Shown here: positions 7,803 to 17,600 of the stretch, one piece after another
Layout: each line of letters starts with the position of its first letter
Position numbering within the stretch: position 1 is the first letter of the stretch
Origin: an uncultured Subdoligranulum sp.
Lineage (GTDB): Bacteria > Bacillota > Clostridia > Oscillospirales > Ruminococcaceae
Direction of reading: 5' to 3'
DNA: 64,000 nt
Assembly: GCF_963931595.1 (NCBI RefSeq)
Contig: NZ_OZ007030.1
Location: forward strand, 2,596,481-2,660,480
Translations under genes and position numbers: made by a program
The notes under the pieces: model-generated
What the model was told of the DNA's origin: nothing
The model's input: only the letters and a program-made list of their open reading frames with translations
The model's database searches: none

Positions 7803-8127
7803 TGTCGTACCTGCATTCTCCCAATTTGATGCCATACTGTGCCAACAGTTTTTTTGCCTCAGACTCACCCTCCGAAGTGATTTGAGCGGGCCGGGTACGT
7901 CCGCTGTCACAAATCAGCCCTTCCTCTACCAGGTCCTTCAGGAGGCGGAAGTCATACCCTTTCCAGCACCGGCGGACAAGGGGATAGCTCCCCAGTTCTT
8001 TCTTTTTTACTGCCCTGAGTCCCAGCGCATCATGATCTTCCCAGGAAGTCAGATACATCAGCATGAGGGTGAGCTCCCGAATCTGTTTTAATCGCTCATC
8101 TACCAACTTGTGCACTCCTTGTACCAT
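7789..8127 (-). CDS. DUF6429 family protein
   Basis: 112 residues from ATG 8127: IRELTLMLMYLTSWEDHD, then WKGYDFRLLKDLVEEGLICD, then ITSEGESEAKKLLAQYGI. This is the DUF6429 pattern, a small winged-helix-like protein of unknown role. Ribosome site is weak, so the start could be a few codons off. Its 3' end overlaps the RhuM start. Immediately upstream lies the broken ATPase at 8225-8404. Confidence 0.8.
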   Translation of the reverse strand: MVQGVHKLVDERLKQIRELTLMLMYLTSWEDHDALGLRAVKKKELGSYPLVRRCWKGYDFRLLKDLVEEGLICDSGRTRPAQITSEGESEAKKLLAQYGIKLGECRYDNAKP

Positions 8128-8224
8128 TGATATTGCAGTATCATGGAATAAGTATAAGGCAGTAATGTGGAAAATACAAGCATCAGAATCGGTTGCTAAG
8201 CAGGGGCGCGGCGGCTGGATTGAG

Positions 8225-8404
8225 AAACCGGACGTAGAGCTGCAAGGCAAATTGGCTGCCGGGTCCTACTGCTGGATCTGCTGCCGGAAAGCTCATAACA
8301 GGCAGGACTTGCCGCAGCAGCGGATGCCGGTGATGAGCTTGAGGTCTGGGGGGCTGCGATCCCAACAAGCGCTGGAGATACTGCGGGCGGTCAATCTGTT
8401 TCAT
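8225..8404 (-). pseudogene. AAA ATPase (DUF4143-type) N-terminal remnant
   Basis: ATG 8404 begins MKQIDRPQYLQRLLGSQ, the usual start of the Clostridial AAA_14/DUF4143 ATPases. After a C-run frameshift the neighbouring frame reads PDLKLITGIRCCGKSCLL, a Walker A region (normally ITGIRRSGKS), followed by TGA, AFRQQIQQ and another stop. The other ~400 residues are missing. Clear pseudogene with a frameshift, two nonsense codons and 3' truncation. Confidence 0.7.
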
Positions 8405-8518
8405 AAGGTGGGCCTCCGATTTCAAAAGTGTAGAAATTGGGAAGTTTTGAAACGGAAGCCGGTATGGAATAAAACAGCAGAAAAAGCAAGAGAATTTTCT
8501 AACGCGCCGTATTGGCCA

Positions 8519-9870
8519 TCATCCGCTTGGCATTATACCTCGCAAAAACTCCATCAACTCCGCCGTCACATCCGGCGCGTCCATCCGCAAGCAGCTCTCG
8601 CCGTCCGGCATCCGGCCCAATGGGTTGAGGCCGCCGTACCAAACGAGCCGCTGGTCGAGTATACAAAAGTTGGGCAGGCGGTCGGGGCAAAACATAACCG
8701 GGATGCCCGCCCGCTGCAAAGCGGCTGCGCTGGCGGTGATTTTGGGCTGAATGTCTGGCCGGAACTGCGCGGGCTCCGGCAGGTAAACCTGCACATCCCC
8801 GCCCTTGTGTTGCAAGCGCTGTAACAGGGGGAGCATGCGCTGTACAGATCGCGCCGACAGCGACGGAACACAGAGCAGTACCTCCCGGGTGGCTCCTTCC
8901 AAATCCGCGGCAAACCGCTGAGGAAACTGTTCACAGCTCACAAAAACAGCTGCTTCGCGTTGTGCAGTCTGCTCGCTCGATTCGGGATTCTCAGCTGTGC
9001 CCCGCACCGTATACGCCAGCGCCGCATAGCTGCGCAGCCGCCTGCGGTACTGCTGTTCCAACATCGGGACGCGAAGATCCACATAATCGTACAGCAAAAC
9101 TTCCCGCTTGCCGGGCGCGGCACGGTGCAGGCGGCCGGTGTACTGGGTCAGCGTGCCTTTCCAGCGGATCGATCTCGCCGCCGTGGACCAACGATTGCAG
9201 CATCGCTATATCCACAAATCCCGCAGCTGTGTGTTTGCCGCCGCCGATCTGCCCGATCAGGCAGCGTTTGCGCTGCCGGCCTCGGCGCTTGGGCTGCGGC
9301 GGCAGCTGTTCGTCGATCTGCAAGAACTGTGAGAGCGCCGCCTGCCACTGGTTGAGCAATGCCTGCGTGTGGACCAAAATCAGCGTGTTGACACCGCGTT
9401 GTGCGATCAGCCAGGCCGCGACCACCGTCTTGCCGAAGGCTGTCGTAGCGCTGAGAACTCCATTACGGTGCGCCAGCAGAGCGTCCACCGCGGGCTGCTG
9501 GTCGGGGCGCAGCGTGCTGGTAAAGGCGATGTGCAACGGGCGGCCTAGGCAGGTTTCGTCTTGGATGGCGCAGGCAGCCCCGACACCTTCTAAAAGTGCG
9601 CAAAGAGGTTCTTCGCAGCCGCGTGGCAACACTAAATATCCATCTGTCTCCACCGCTGTCGAAATAATGCGCGGGACGTTGTGGGTGGAAAAGTGCATGG
9701 CCTGTTTTTTGTAAAAGTCAGGGTTGCGAAAGGCCGCCAACCGAATTAGCCGGTTGCGGGCCACCGGTGTCAGATGCTCCAGAAGTATATACAACCCGTT
9801 GGCGCGAACGATGGGCAGCGGTAGTTGTTTGAAATCCTGGGCGGACAAGGCAGGTGAAGGTTGGGGCTTC
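8519..9870 (-). pseudogene. TOTE-type helicase portion, frameshifted and internally deleted
   Basis: From about 9870 the frame shifted relative to the primase reads ALSAQDFKQLPLPIVRANGLY, LLEHLTPVARNRLIRLAAFRNPDFYKKQ, RPDQQPAVDALLAHRNGVLSATTAFGKTVVAAWLIAQ (Walker A-like ATTAFGKT), HTQALLNQWQ and MLQSLVHGGEIDPL. At 9160-9170 it jumps, in another frame, to KGTLTQYTGRLHRAAPGKREVLLYDYVD, helicase motif VI. The DE-x-H box and motifs III-V are absent, so roughly 180 residues were deleted. The C-terminus (LPNFCILDQRLVWYGGLNPLG) resembles a phospholipase-D-like nuclease domain and is intact to the stop at 8519. Confidence 0.8.
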
Positions 9871-10980
9871 CAGGGGGGTGTGGGAGTTGGTCGCTGTCTG
9901 GGTGGTATCTGCGCGTGAAGCGTGGGTGCCTGCCATTTCCGCCGGTTCGGTCAGTACCCCAAGCGGCGGACGGCCGGGGCTCAATGCTGCCAGCAAATCG
10001 TCGGCCTGGCCGGGCAGCAGCGTACGCACAGTAGAAAGAAACGCCCACGGGTCCGGGTAGGGCGTGAGCGAATCGTTCAGAAATATACTGTTGCCCTGCC
10101 GTCGGGCCTGACCTTGCAACGGCAAGGCAATCAGGTTGCCGAACCCGCCCGCGGGCAGTGTGTCCTGGTTGGGAAACATCCGGTCGTAGGCGGTGAAGGA
10201 AATACCACCGCAAGTGTCCATAGCGGCAGTCAGCAGCGCATCGCCAAGCCGGCGCGCCTTAGCGCAGGGAATGGCCTCGGCAAAAAACAGCCAAACATGC
10301 GCGCCTTGACCGGAGCGAGACCGCTCCAGTGCGAACGGGATACTGTGTGCGCGGCAGACGTCCGCGATGGCGCGAGCGCAGTCTTGCCAGTTGGCGTCGT
10401 CGAAGTCCAGCGCCAGCAGATAGCAGGTCTCGTCCGACAGCATCGGGTACAAGCCGACGACGTCGCGCCCCTGCGCGTCCCGCCCGGCCAGGTGACGGTA
10501 GATGGCTGCGTCGTCCAGCGGGCGCAGCACGCGGTTCGGACATTTGGCGCAGGGAACGCGCCCTTTTTCGCACAGGCCGGGCCGCCATTCATTCGCGCAA
10601 ACGGGACTGTAACCGCTCTTCTGTGCCTTTTCGCTGTGCCAGCGCAGGGCGTAAACATCGGTGCGGCCGCGAAACAGGGAACGAAAGAGACGGATCTTTT
10701 CGGCGGGAGAACTGGTGCGGGCGACAGACAATGGGGCGGATTGGGCAGGCGGTATACTTTGACGGTTGTGAGAGGGTGTGACCGTATTGGGGGCGGGCGC
10801 GTCCAGTGTAGCCGCCGTGTTAGAGGGCATTTGTGCCGCAGAAAGAACGGTATCTCCAGCCTTGCCCTGCGCAGAACTGCTCAAACCAAACGCCGCCAGC
10901 TGTGCCCGCAATTCAGCATTTTCTTGTTCGAGCTCTTGTACTCTGCGCTGTAGGCGTCGGATCTCCAACTCTGCATCCAT
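9718..10980 (-). CDS. TOTE conflict system archaeo-eukaryotic primase domain (severed)
   Basis: ATG 10980 follows AGGGAGGTC. An N-terminal coiled coil (LEIRRLQRRVQELEQENAELRAQL) precedes a low-complexity linker and the primase domain: KIRLFRSLFRGRTDVYALRWHS, a Cys cluster CANEW…LCEKGRVPCAKCPNR, catalytic LALDFDDANW (DxD), and the nucleotide-binding ERSRSGQGAHVWLFF (SxH-like), then MFPNQDTLPAGGFGNLIALPLQ. This is the AEP domain of TOTE proteins, normally fused to the helicase downstream. A one-base slip near a C6 run at 9870 separates them; past there this frame is nonsense to its stop at 9718. The primase may still be made, alone. Confidence 0.82.
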   Translation of the reverse strand: MDAELEIRRLQRRVQELEQENAELRAQLAAFGLSSSAQGKAGDTVLSAAQMPSNTAATLDAPAPNTVTPSHNRQSIPPAQSAPLSVARTSSPAEKIRLFRSLFRGRTDVYALRWHSEKAQKSGYSPVCANEWRPGLCEKGRVPCAKCPNRVLRPLDDAAIYRHLAGRDAQGRDVVGLYPMLSDETCYLLALDFDDANWQDCARAIADVCRAHSIPFALERSRSGQGAHVWLFFAEAIPCAKARRLGDALLTAAMDTCGGISFTAYDRMFPNQDTLPAGGFGNLIALPLQGQARRQGNSIFLNDSLTPYPDPWAFLSTVRTLLPGQADDLLAALSPGRPPLGVLTEPAEMAGTHASRADTTQTATNSHTPLEAPTFTCLVRPGFQTTTAAHRSRQRVVYTSGASDTGGPQPANSVGGLSQP

Positions 10981-11261
10981 ACAAACGACCTCCCTATCGC
11001 AAATGAGCAATCAAATCATGTGAGGCAACGATTCGGGATTCCTTATTTCTTTTAGAATAGCACATGAATAAAAGGCAAGCAAGAATAGAAGGATATGCGT
11101 CGGCGGCAATGTCAGAATTTACGGGAAAGAACCAAAAAGCACAGAGGTCGTTTATCAAGAGTGGTTTGGAATCGTGTAATATGATTGAAAAAAACAAATG
11201 AAATATCGATATATATTTGGTTCGAAAGAATATGGTCACACCAAGCGCTTTAGGTAATAGC

Positions 11262-11446
11262 GTGGTTGGACGTAGTAGTCTGGTCGGAGAACTGTGACGT
11301 ACGGGAAAATAGCATGATAAAGCGCCGGAAATTGTGTGGTGTGCACAACTTCCGGCGCTGGTTTTGATGGTTATAAAAGAATGTTGGAACGTAAAAAACG
11401 ACACACGGAACCGGCCGGGAAGAAGGAGTGGTCAGATGGTGGTCAA
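11262..11446. repeat. Hairpin repeat, copy 3
   Basis: Left flank TTGGACGTAGTAGTCTGGTC (11267-11286), shared with copies 4 and 5 and unlike copies 1 and 2. Core GGAGAACTGTGACG, hairpin at 11321-11360 (AGCGCCGGAAATTGTG / GCACAACTTCCGGCGCT), ACACGGAACCGGCCGGGA and terminal GTGGTCAGATGGTGGTCAA to 11446. The stretch 10981-11261 to its left, upstream of the primase gene, shows no gene. Confidence 0.85.
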
Positions 11447-11473
11447 GAGGTATAACACACATGGAACACGTCA

Positions 11474-11492
11474 AAAACGCACGCGTGTGTTA
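11474..11492. repeat. Distal arm of inverted repeat flanking AlbA_2 gene
   Basis: AAAACGCACGCGTGTGTTA is the exact reverse complement of 13199-13217 in the promoter of the AlbA_2 gene. It lies 30 bases past that gene's stop, with a related GCGCGCGTGTGTTTTG at 11499-11514. Either a second operator or a transcription-end element. Confidence 0.75.
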
Positions 11493-11521
11493 AAAATCGC
11501 GCGCGTGTGTTTTGTCGTGTT

Positions 11522-13174
11522 TTATACGCTGTCCTTTGGAATATACTTTGCCCCTGCACCTTTTCCATTTAAGGCCAGGCGCTCCGCCTTCACTAACTTT
11601 TGCAGTAGTCGGAACGCCTGAGAGGGTGTGACGTGAAGCAATTCAACTACATCCGCCCGTGAAACGTGACCTTGGTGCTCCGCCAATTCCATAATTAATT
11701 CCTCATAGCGAAGCGTGTTGATATCATGGCTCCTTACATAGGCATAGGGCTTTTTTGTCAGTCTATAGTATCTTTCGCTTAACAGGTAAGTCCTCCCCCG
11801 ACCAGTTCCGCTTGCGTCTACCAAACCACTTTCTGCCAAGGATTCCAGCACAGACCGAATTCTGGCTTCATCTTTATGCAAAAAGGAGGCAATTTCATTG
11901 ACGGATGCACGGTGCAACACTTTCAAAGCGTTCAGTGTCATGAGGGAGTGTATTGGCAAACTGTGCCCGATTCGTTGCTGCTCCTCTGAAACCATCTGGA
12001 TAAACGCCTTATCAACCGGACCTTTCGGAATTAACAAGCGGACGCTGGTTGCATTGGATTGAGAATAATCCGGGAGTTGCCGGCCATAAAGCAACGAACC
12101 TTCATAAATACGGTCGATACCTCGTCCTGTACGTTCCGCGAGGCCAATTCTCTTCATCGCATCTGCCAAGACCGGGTTACGTCCATGGGGTTCCGCATCC
12201 AGAAGGTTATCCGCATTAATTCCTTCAATAAAACCGCCCGGATTGGAAATTGTCAAGCCATCATCCTCAATCGCCATGCGGACACGGCCCATCAAGGAAT
12301 AGTCGCGATGACAAAAGGCATTGACCAATGCTTCACGAAAAGCACGCGGATCATAGGCAGGGATGGAAATACGGAACATTCCCATTTCCATCTCTTCGCT
12401 TGTATTCCAAGCATTGAAAGTGGCGTGAAATTTTTCAAACGCGGCAAGCAACGGAAGATGAAAGGACTCATTTACTTTGATATCCGTACCAGACAGAACC
12501 TGAATGGCGGCTTCCGCCGTCGGCACGTGTGCTTTGATGGCCGACGCCTTACCAATCATCAGCAAACCGCACAAAGTGGGGATTGCCTTTCCGTTTTGCA
12601 ATACCACAAATTGTAACGCTTTATCCAATTCTTCATCAGAAAGTTCCAGCAGCTGCGGTTCGCCACGGTAGGTGCGTATTATATTGCGCAGCCGTTCGCG
12701 CTCGACCGGATCCAAATCATCATAGCATGCATCTGCCACAGGCTGTGCAGAGAAATCCAAAAGACTTAGAGAGGAAAGGCGTGCCGTAATTTCATAGGGA
12801 TACATAGGCACGTTTTCCGGAGTACCATCTGCTTTGATTCTTCTTCTCTGTATCTTTCCTGCGGAAGATGCCACGACCGCCGTTTTTCTGGGGACAGAAA
12901 CTTTGAGTACCGGCACAGAAAAGCTCAAAATTTCAACTCTCACCGAAACCGGAGGAACGGTCTTATTGGCAATCAGGGCCGCCAACTGTGTGCTATCTGT
13001 ATGGCGCGGGTGCAAACCAGTTATTTCTCCGTCGTCTTCCACGCCAAGATAAAGATCCCCACCCTCGGTATTGGCGAATGCTACCACAGCATCTATGATA
13101 TCCCCATCAGACAAACAGGTCCGATCGCTTTTGAACTCATGCGTCAGGTCTTCTTTGAAGCCAATGTTTTGCAT
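11522..13174 (-). CDS. AlbA_2/Schlafen-like putative ATP-binding transcriptional regulator
   Basis: 550 residues from ATG 13174, chosen because GGGAGGTGAT sits 5 bases upstream. N-terminus FKEDLTHEFKSDRTCLSDGD, DAVVAFANTEGGDLYLGVEDDG is the AlbA_2 (Schlafen-like) domain. A GHKL-like middle follows: FREALVNAFCHRDYSLMGRV, LTISNPGGFIEGI, RNPVLADAMKRIGLAERTGRGIDRIYEG. Two C-terminal winged helices (NEIASFLHKDEARIRSVLESL; SRADVVELLHVTPSQAFRLLQKL) suggest DNA binding. Such proteins are usually regulators in mobile or defence islands. Single-gene unit with its own palindrome-bearing promoter, suggesting autoregulation. Confidence 0.9.
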   Translation of the reverse strand: MQNIGFKEDLTHEFKSDRTCLSDGDIIDAVVAFANTEGGDLYLGVEDDGEITGLHPRHTDSTQLAALIANKTVPPVSVRVEILSFSVPVLKVSVPRKTAVVASSAGKIQRRRIKADGTPENVPMYPYEITARLSSLSLLDFSAQPVADACYDDLDPVERERLRNIIRTYRGEPQLLELSDEELDKALQFVVLQNGKAIPTLCGLLMIGKASAIKAHVPTAEAAIQVLSGTDIKVNESFHLPLLAAFEKFHATFNAWNTSEEMEMGMFRISIPAYDPRAFREALVNAFCHRDYSLMGRVRMAIEDDGLTISNPGGFIEGINADNLLDAEPHGRNPVLADAMKRIGLAERTGRGIDRIYEGSLLYGRQLPDYSQSNATSVRLLIPKGPVDKAFIQMVSEEQQRIGHSLPIHSLMTLNALKVLHRASVNEIASFLHKDEARIRSVLESLAESGLVDASGTGRGRTYLLSERYYRLTKKPYAYVRSHDINTLRYEELIMELAEHQGHVSRADVVELLHVTPSQAFRLLQKLVKAERLALNGKGAGAKYIPKDSV

Positions 13175-13194
13175 AGGATCACCTCCCAAAATGC

Positions 13195-13239
13195 ATTATA
13201 ACACACGCGTGCGTTTTCAATCAAGAAAAACGCGTTTTT
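13195..13239 (-). promoter_or_regulatory. Promoter with palindromic operators for AlbA_2 gene
   Basis: Minus strand: -35 TTGATT (13219-13224), 18-base spacer, perfect -10 TATAAT (13195-13200). The 19-base element repeated in inverted form at 11474 fills the spacer (13199-13217) and contains the palindrome ACACGCGT-like core. A second perfect palindrome AAAAACGCGTTTTT sits just upstream of the -35 (13226-13239). A repressor on these sites would block the promoter. Confidence 0.8.
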
Positions 13240-13391
13240 CGTGTCTTTTGCACGATGCCAGTTCCTCTTTGTTGCACATTCTTTCATTTGTAATGGTACA
13301 AAAGTATAGGTTTTTGTAGGATACATGGTTCTGCAAAAGCTCTATACCAGTCGTGGATGACCTATCGCCGTATAAGCACTCCCAAAAGGGT

Positions 13392-14666
13392 TCATTCTCC
13401 CGGATTTTGCAAATCCTCCAGATATTGCTCCGCCAGTGCCTCCTGGTATCCGGCGCACCGTTCCGCCAGGACAGCCTGGGCGGTGGGACGCAGGGCCGGG
13501 CAGGCGATCTGTTCCAGCTGGCGCAGGCGGCCTTCCCCCTCGATCTTCTTTTCCGAGATGGCCCGCCGGTAATCCTGGGGTTCCATGTGCCAGAAACGCA
13601 CCCGCTCCCCGTATTCCTGCCACAGCCGGTCGGCGATGGAAAGGCCCTCCGGGTCAAAGTCCCCGGCATAATACAACCGGCAATTTCCTTGTGCCAGCAG
13701 GTCCAGCAGCTGCCAGGAGGCTTCCTTCAACTGACCGGAGGTGCAGACCAGCGGGTGCTGCAGCCGGCTTTGCCGGCACAGGGAGGAGAACAGCATCTGG
13801 TTTTCCAGCAGATACAGCCGGCCGGTGGGGCTGGCCGCGCCGGTTATCTCCGCCAGCTGGGAGGAAGTGAGTAGGCAGAATTTTCCCGCCTGCCGCAATT
13901 GTGCCCAGGCAGGATGTTCCCGGCCGTCGGCCCCTGTCAGGATCAGGCCGCGCTGTACGGTAAAATCCGAGATATCGTCCTGCATCAGTCCGCAGCGGCG
14001 CAGCAGCGCCAGGCGCTGGCGGGCACGGGTGGGCAGCGGCACCTGCTGCCAGAAGGCCAGCGCGTGGAGCAGCAGGCTGCCCGCTGGATTTTTTCCGTCC
14101 AGGGCGTGGGGGTCGGTGGAGACGGCATAACTGCACAGCGCCAGCTCCTCCGGCTCCGCGTGTTGCTGCCGCCGGTCCAGCGTGCAGCAGACCCAGTGCA
14201 GCCACCGGGCAGCCTCGGGCTGCCCGATGCGGTCCTGCAGAATCCCGAAGCCATGGCTTTTCTGCTCTTCCATCGCCTGCAGCCAGCTGCGCGCCGCTTC
14301 GCCATGGGGAAGGGCTGCCTCCTCCGCGAAAAAGCGATGCACTTCCTGCTGGCGTTCAGTTTTCTGCCTGGCGTGGGAGCGCAGCGGCGCCCCGTCCAGT
14401 TGCTGCCAGAATTCCGCCAGGTCTGCCACAGCAAAGCGGCTGTCGCGTAGAGCTTTTTCAAAATCCGACACCTTGTAGCGCAGCTGGGGCGGCACAAAAT
14501 GACGGCCCAGAAGTCCCTCGGCGGCACAGCATTCCTCCAGAGTGGCGTCCTGCAACCGGATCACACCGTCGGCATAGCCGGCCAGGCATTTTTTGCGCAG
14601 CTGCGCCAGCTGCCGCTGCCAACCGGGTGCGGAGGCAAAATAGTCCCGCAGGGATGATTCTTTCAT
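13392..14666 (-). CDS. jetD: JetD, Wadjet nuclease subunit (DUF2399/TIGR02679)
   Basis: 424 residues; ATG 14666 overlaps the jetC stop as ATGA, preferred over an earlier in-frame start inside jetC. N-terminus MKESSLRDYFASAPGWQRQLAQL; C-terminal TOPRIM-like motif NCRLYYAGDFDPEGLSIADRL followed by VRFWHMEPQDYRRAISEKK. In Wadjet, JetD is the TOPRIM-fold nuclease that cuts the plasmid once the SMC motor has extruded it; the acidic GDFDPEG is the metal-binding site. Last gene of the complete jetABCD operon. Intact. Confidence 0.88.
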   Translation of the reverse strand: MKESSLRDYFASAPGWQRQLAQLRKKCLAGYADGVIRLQDATLEECCAAEGLLGRHFVPPQLRYKVSDFEKALRDSRFAVADLAEFWQQLDGAPLRSHARQKTERQQEVHRFFAEEAALPHGEAARSWLQAMEEQKSHGFGILQDRIGQPEAARWLHWVCCTLDRRQQHAEPEELALCSYAVSTDPHALDGKNPAGSLLLHALAFWQQVPLPTRARQRLALLRRCGLMQDDISDFTVQRGLILTGADGREHPAWAQLRQAGKFCLLTSSQLAEITGAASPTGRLYLLENQMLFSSLCRQSRLQHPLVCTSGQLKEASWQLLDLLAQGNCRLYYAGDFDPEGLSIADRLWQEYGERVRFWHMEPQDYRRAISEKKIEGEGRLRQLEQIACPALRPTAQAVLAERCAGYQEALAEQYLEDLQNPGE

Positions 14667-17600
14667 GATTCCTCCAGTCTCCGGACATGGCCGTCCCAAT
14701 GATACCGCAGCACCGTGACGATTTGCGCATTCTGGGGACGCCACAGTTCCGCAATATTCAGCGAGGATACCGTAGGGTAGCATCCCCACAGGGCCTGGGA
14801 GTTCATGATATAGTCAAACCCAAGGTCATGCACCAGGGCAAACATACTCTCGATGTTGGTCTCGTCCACACCGGCAAATGCCTCGTCCAGCGCCATCAGC
14901 CGCGGGGCTTCTTTGCCCGCTGCTATGTACTGGGCGGCCAATGCCGCAAACAGCGGCACATACATGGCCATCGCCTTCTCGCCGCCGCTGAAGCTGTTGA
15001 AGGCGGAATCGGTCAGCTCCTTTTTGGTCTGCTTTTCCGCACCGCCCTTCTGGTAGAAAAGGCGGAAGGTGAACCAGTTCCGGAAATCCAGGGCCTCCCG
15101 CATCAGCTCCGAGTAGGTGGCGGGTGTAGCCTCCATCTGGGAGCGTTCCCGCGCCCGGTTGATTTTGGCGCGGAAATGATCGGTGATTTTCTGCCGGTCC
15201 GCATCTCCCATCACCATGGGATTCTTGCGCAGCAAGGTAAGCAGTTCTCCCGTGTCCAGCTCCTTCTGCTGGTCGGCGGGCTTTCCCTTCCACACAAGGC
15301 TGAACCGCAATCCCATGGAAGTATTCAGCTGTTCCATGATGCCGCTCATCCGCTGGGTCCATTCCTGGCTGTTGTTGATGCGGTGGCTCAGCTTGGTGAT
15401 GACCGTCTGGTTGAGAATCGTCTCGAACAGGCGGCGATCTTCCTGGGAGAGGAGCTGTTCTTCCACATCCCGCTGGCTTTCCAGCCGCCGGATGAAGTCC
15501 AGCAGATCCAGCCGCTGGCCGTCCAGGTAGAGTTCGATGCAGCCGCGGCTGCGCAGCCGCCCTTCCTCACTGGCAAACAGCGGCTGGATGCCTATGCGGT
15601 AGGTATTCAGCGTGCTGGCGATCCGCATATTTTTTTCTAAGGATGTGCGCAAGTCCTCCGGCCCCAGATTGCGGTCCTTCTGGCGGATGTGGTCCCGGGC
15701 GGCTTCCGCCTGCCGCCACAGAGGCTCCTCCCCCCGCCCCGGCTGACCGGGGCCGCGGCAAAGTTCTTCCTCAAAGATCTGACAAAGCGCTTCCTCCTCC
15801 CCGATGGCCTTTTGCAGGTCCTGCTTTTTCCGGGTCAGTTCGGGGCCCAGGTGGTCCAGATTGTTTTGCTCCACCCGAATCTGAATCTCGGTATCTTGAT
15901 ATTGTTTTTGTGCCCGTTCCAGCGACCCGTTCAGCTCTTCCAGCTTTTGGGCCAAGGCCTGGATTTCCGGCCGGGCCAGATAGCGTTCCAGCTCCTCCAG
16001 AGCGGCTTTTGTCTTGCGCTGCTCGGCCTGCTGGCGGCGGACCCGGTCGGTGCAGGCCAGCATGTCCTCGTTCAGAGCATCCAACTGCTGTTCCAGATCC
16101 AGCACCTGACTCTGCCACAGTTCCAGCTTTTCCTTGCCCTCGGAAATGGTCCGGTACTGTTCCCGGTATTCCTCGCACAGATCCTCCATCTGCTCATAAG
16201 TTTGGGCGTCCTGCTCATAGGGAAGTCCCCGGGTCAGCGGCAGGATCCCGGCGCGCAGATCGGCAAGCTGTTTCTGCTGCCGCCGAACTTGTTGCGCGCA
16301 GTCGTCCAGGGCCCGTTCCCGGTGTTCCACCTCGCCCCGCTGCTTGGCGGCCAGGTCCAGCGCCATCGCCAGATCGGCAGTGGTGGGGCGTGCTTCATAG
16401 TCCTGCTGAAGCTGCCGCTGTGCCGCCTCGTTGTGCTGCAGTCGCTCCCGGATTTCTTCCAGTTCTTTCTGCCTTTCTTCCATCTGCCGGGCAAGGGCCT
16501 CGATCTTCCGTTCCCGGTTGGCCCGCCGGGCCGAAGCGCCGATATACCCGGCAGGCTGCCGGGCCACGCTCCGCCCCTGCAGCACCCCCTGGCGGTACCG
16601 GCCGTCGGCGGCAAACCAGGCATTGCCCTCCGGCTGTTCCGAAAAGCAGGACAGCAGCCCCGCCATATCCGCCCATGCCGGCAGTTCCTGTTCCGGCCGC
16701 AGGGGCAGCGGCGCTGCCGCCGGGGACAAGTCCTCCGGACAAAGAAAATGATCGGGATGTTCGGCCAGCAGTTCCGGCATCTCTTTCCGTGTTTCCGGCG
16801 GCACCATCAGAGCGTCGAGAATCCCTGCATCCGCCAGCTGTGCCTCCAGTAGGGCACGGCGTTCGGGCGGCAGGTCTGGCGCAAAATCCACCAATTCATA
16901 AAAGGAGGCATGGGGTACGCCGCGCTCTTGCAGGTAGGCGCGGGTGGCCTGCACCGCTTCGCTGCGCTCGGGCGGCAGATCTTTTTGGTTTTCCAGTTCC
17001 TTGCGGTGGGCGGCCAGTTCGTTGAGCTGCTGCTGGGCGTCCGTTTGTTGCCGTTCCCAGAGGGTATGTTCCTGCACCAACGGCATCGAAAGCCGCTGCA
17101 GCGCCCCGTTCAGAATTTTCTGCATTTCCTGTTCCTGGGCCAGCCCTTCGTAGGCGGTGACCTGGGCAAAAAGCGCCGTCACTTCCTCATGCCGCAGGCA
17201 AAAGACTTGCGTCTGTTCTTCCAGCGCTGCGAAGGCTTCGCTCAGCTCGTCCCGCATGGCATTCACCGTTCCCTGGGCCGCCTCCCACTGGCTTTGGGCA
17301 TGGCGCAGGGCCTGGGCCGCCGTATCCCGCTCCTGCTGGTACCGGTCCAGCCGTCCCAGGGCTTCCTCCTGGCGGCGCAGTCCTTCCTCCGCCTTGCGCA
17401 GCCGGGTGGCAAAACGGGCGATCTCCGGCTGTTCCTGCCGGAAATCCACCGCCTGTAGGGTGGCTGGATGCCCGGGGTAACGCAGTTCCTCATTCTGCTC
17501 CCCCAGTTCCCGGAACGCCTCTTCCAGCCCTTCCTGCTCGTCGTCACAGCGGCGTGCTGTCTGGCGGCGATCCCGCTCCTTGGCGTCCAGCGCTGTCTGC

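Noticed and set aside
11474..13217. AlbA_2 gene with its inverted repeats as a transposon
   Set aside because: No target-site duplication outside the arms, no transposase, and one arm overlaps the promoter, which favours an operator.
14667..14789. Upstream start for jetD inside jetC
   Set aside because: The extra 41 residues are antisense-like nonsense; ATG 14666 gives the ATGA overlap and the conserved MKESSLRDYF start.
15643..17025. Long plus-strand open frame antisense to jetC
   Set aside because: Proline- and arginine-rich nonsense lying wholly opposite the jetC coiled coil; no ribosome site and no family blocks.
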